Shown here: positions 14,323 through 14,425 of the stretch, piece after piece | Layout of the letters: each line of letters begins with the position of its first letter | Numbering within the stretch: the first letter of the stretch is position 1 | From: an uncultured Corynebacterium sp. | Lineage (GTDB): Bacteria > Actinomycetota > Actinomycetes > Mycobacteriales > Mycobacteriaceae | NCBI GenBank assembly: GCA_915275065.1 | Contig: CAJZGD010000035.1 | Location: 1 to 14,425 of the forward strand | Direction: 5' to 3' | Length of the DNA stretch: 14,425 nt | Program-made: the position numbers and the translations under genes | The notes under the pieces: generated by a model | Told to the model about the DNA's origin: nothing | Database searches by the model: none | What the model saw: only the letters and a program-made list of their open reading frames with translations

Positions 14323-14425
14323 GTGAGATTAGGTGTATTAGACGTGGGCAGCAACACGGTTCACCTCGTCGCAGTAGATGCGCGGCGGGGGGGGCCGCCG
14401 ACACCCCTGAGCGACTGGAAAACTA
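14323..14425 (+). CDS. ppx: Exopolyphosphatase (Ppx/GppA family), N-terminal part only
   Basis: The frame runs from a GTG at 14323 to the window edge, 34 codons. It begins MRLGVLDVGSNTVHLVAVDA, the phosphate-1 motif of the ASKHA-fold Ppx/GppA family, and is nearly the same as M. tuberculosis Ppx1 (Rv0496), including the following RGG.PTP. The family hydrolyses terminal phosphates of polyphosphate and, in some members, pppGpp. The gene is divergent from the Rv0495c-like gene, as in mycobacteria. A run of eight G lies at 14387-14394 within codons 21-24. Confidence 0.93.
   Translation, partial: MRLGVLDVGSNTVHLVAVDARRGGPPTPLSDWKT

Overview
The window looks like chromosome of a Corynebacterium or close relative in the Mycobacteriales. 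MshA, the first enzyme of mycothiol synthesis, is nearly complete in active-site residues against the Corynebacterium glutamicum enzyme. The surrounding gene set recalls the Mycobacterium tuberculosis Rv0473-Rv0496 block (DUF445, DUF2516, DeoC, DUF2993, DUF2505, MurB, SDR, MshA, Gpm1, the Rv0495c family, Ppx). G+C is moderate. No mobile element, CRISPR array, tRNA or rRNA was seen.

Layout. (1) 2-2366, plus strand: tail of an unknown gene, a DUF445 membrane protein, a small DUF2516 membrane protein and a DeoC-like protein lacking the catalytic lysines. (2) A hairpin at 2414-2452, then a minus-strand set read from 4701 down to 2470: DUF2505, a SAM methyltransferase and a membrane-anchored DUF2993/LmeA-like protein. 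(3) 4731-5870: murB, divergent from DUF2505 across a very short gap and overlapping, tail to tail, the minus-strand acyl-CoA synthetase gene (5860-7704). (4) A 257-base divergent regulatory region, then mshA (7971-9227), which overlaps by 23 bases a minus-strand SDR gene (9205-9957). (5) gabD2 (9981-11459), divergent from that SDR over 23 bases; a second SDR (11627-12466) behind a palindromic operator candidate; and gpmA (12539-13288). (6) A strong hairpin, a minus-strand cysteine-rich protein (13365-14288) and the divergent start of ppx (14323 to the window end).

The recognisable functions are mostly core metabolism: cell-wall precursor synthesis (MurB), thiol/redox balance (MshA), glycolysis (GpmA), fatty-acid activation, succinate semialdehyde oxidation and polyphosphate/ppGpp metabolism. 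There is no obvious single pathway and no convincing new multi-gene system. The most interesting signals are structural: compact divergent promoters whose two -10-like hexamers nearly touch or overlap and which point to leaderless mRNAs; two enzyme-family proteins that have lost catalytic residues; a segment of reversed GC skew that ignores gene direction; and the apparent absence of senX3-regX3 beside gpmA.
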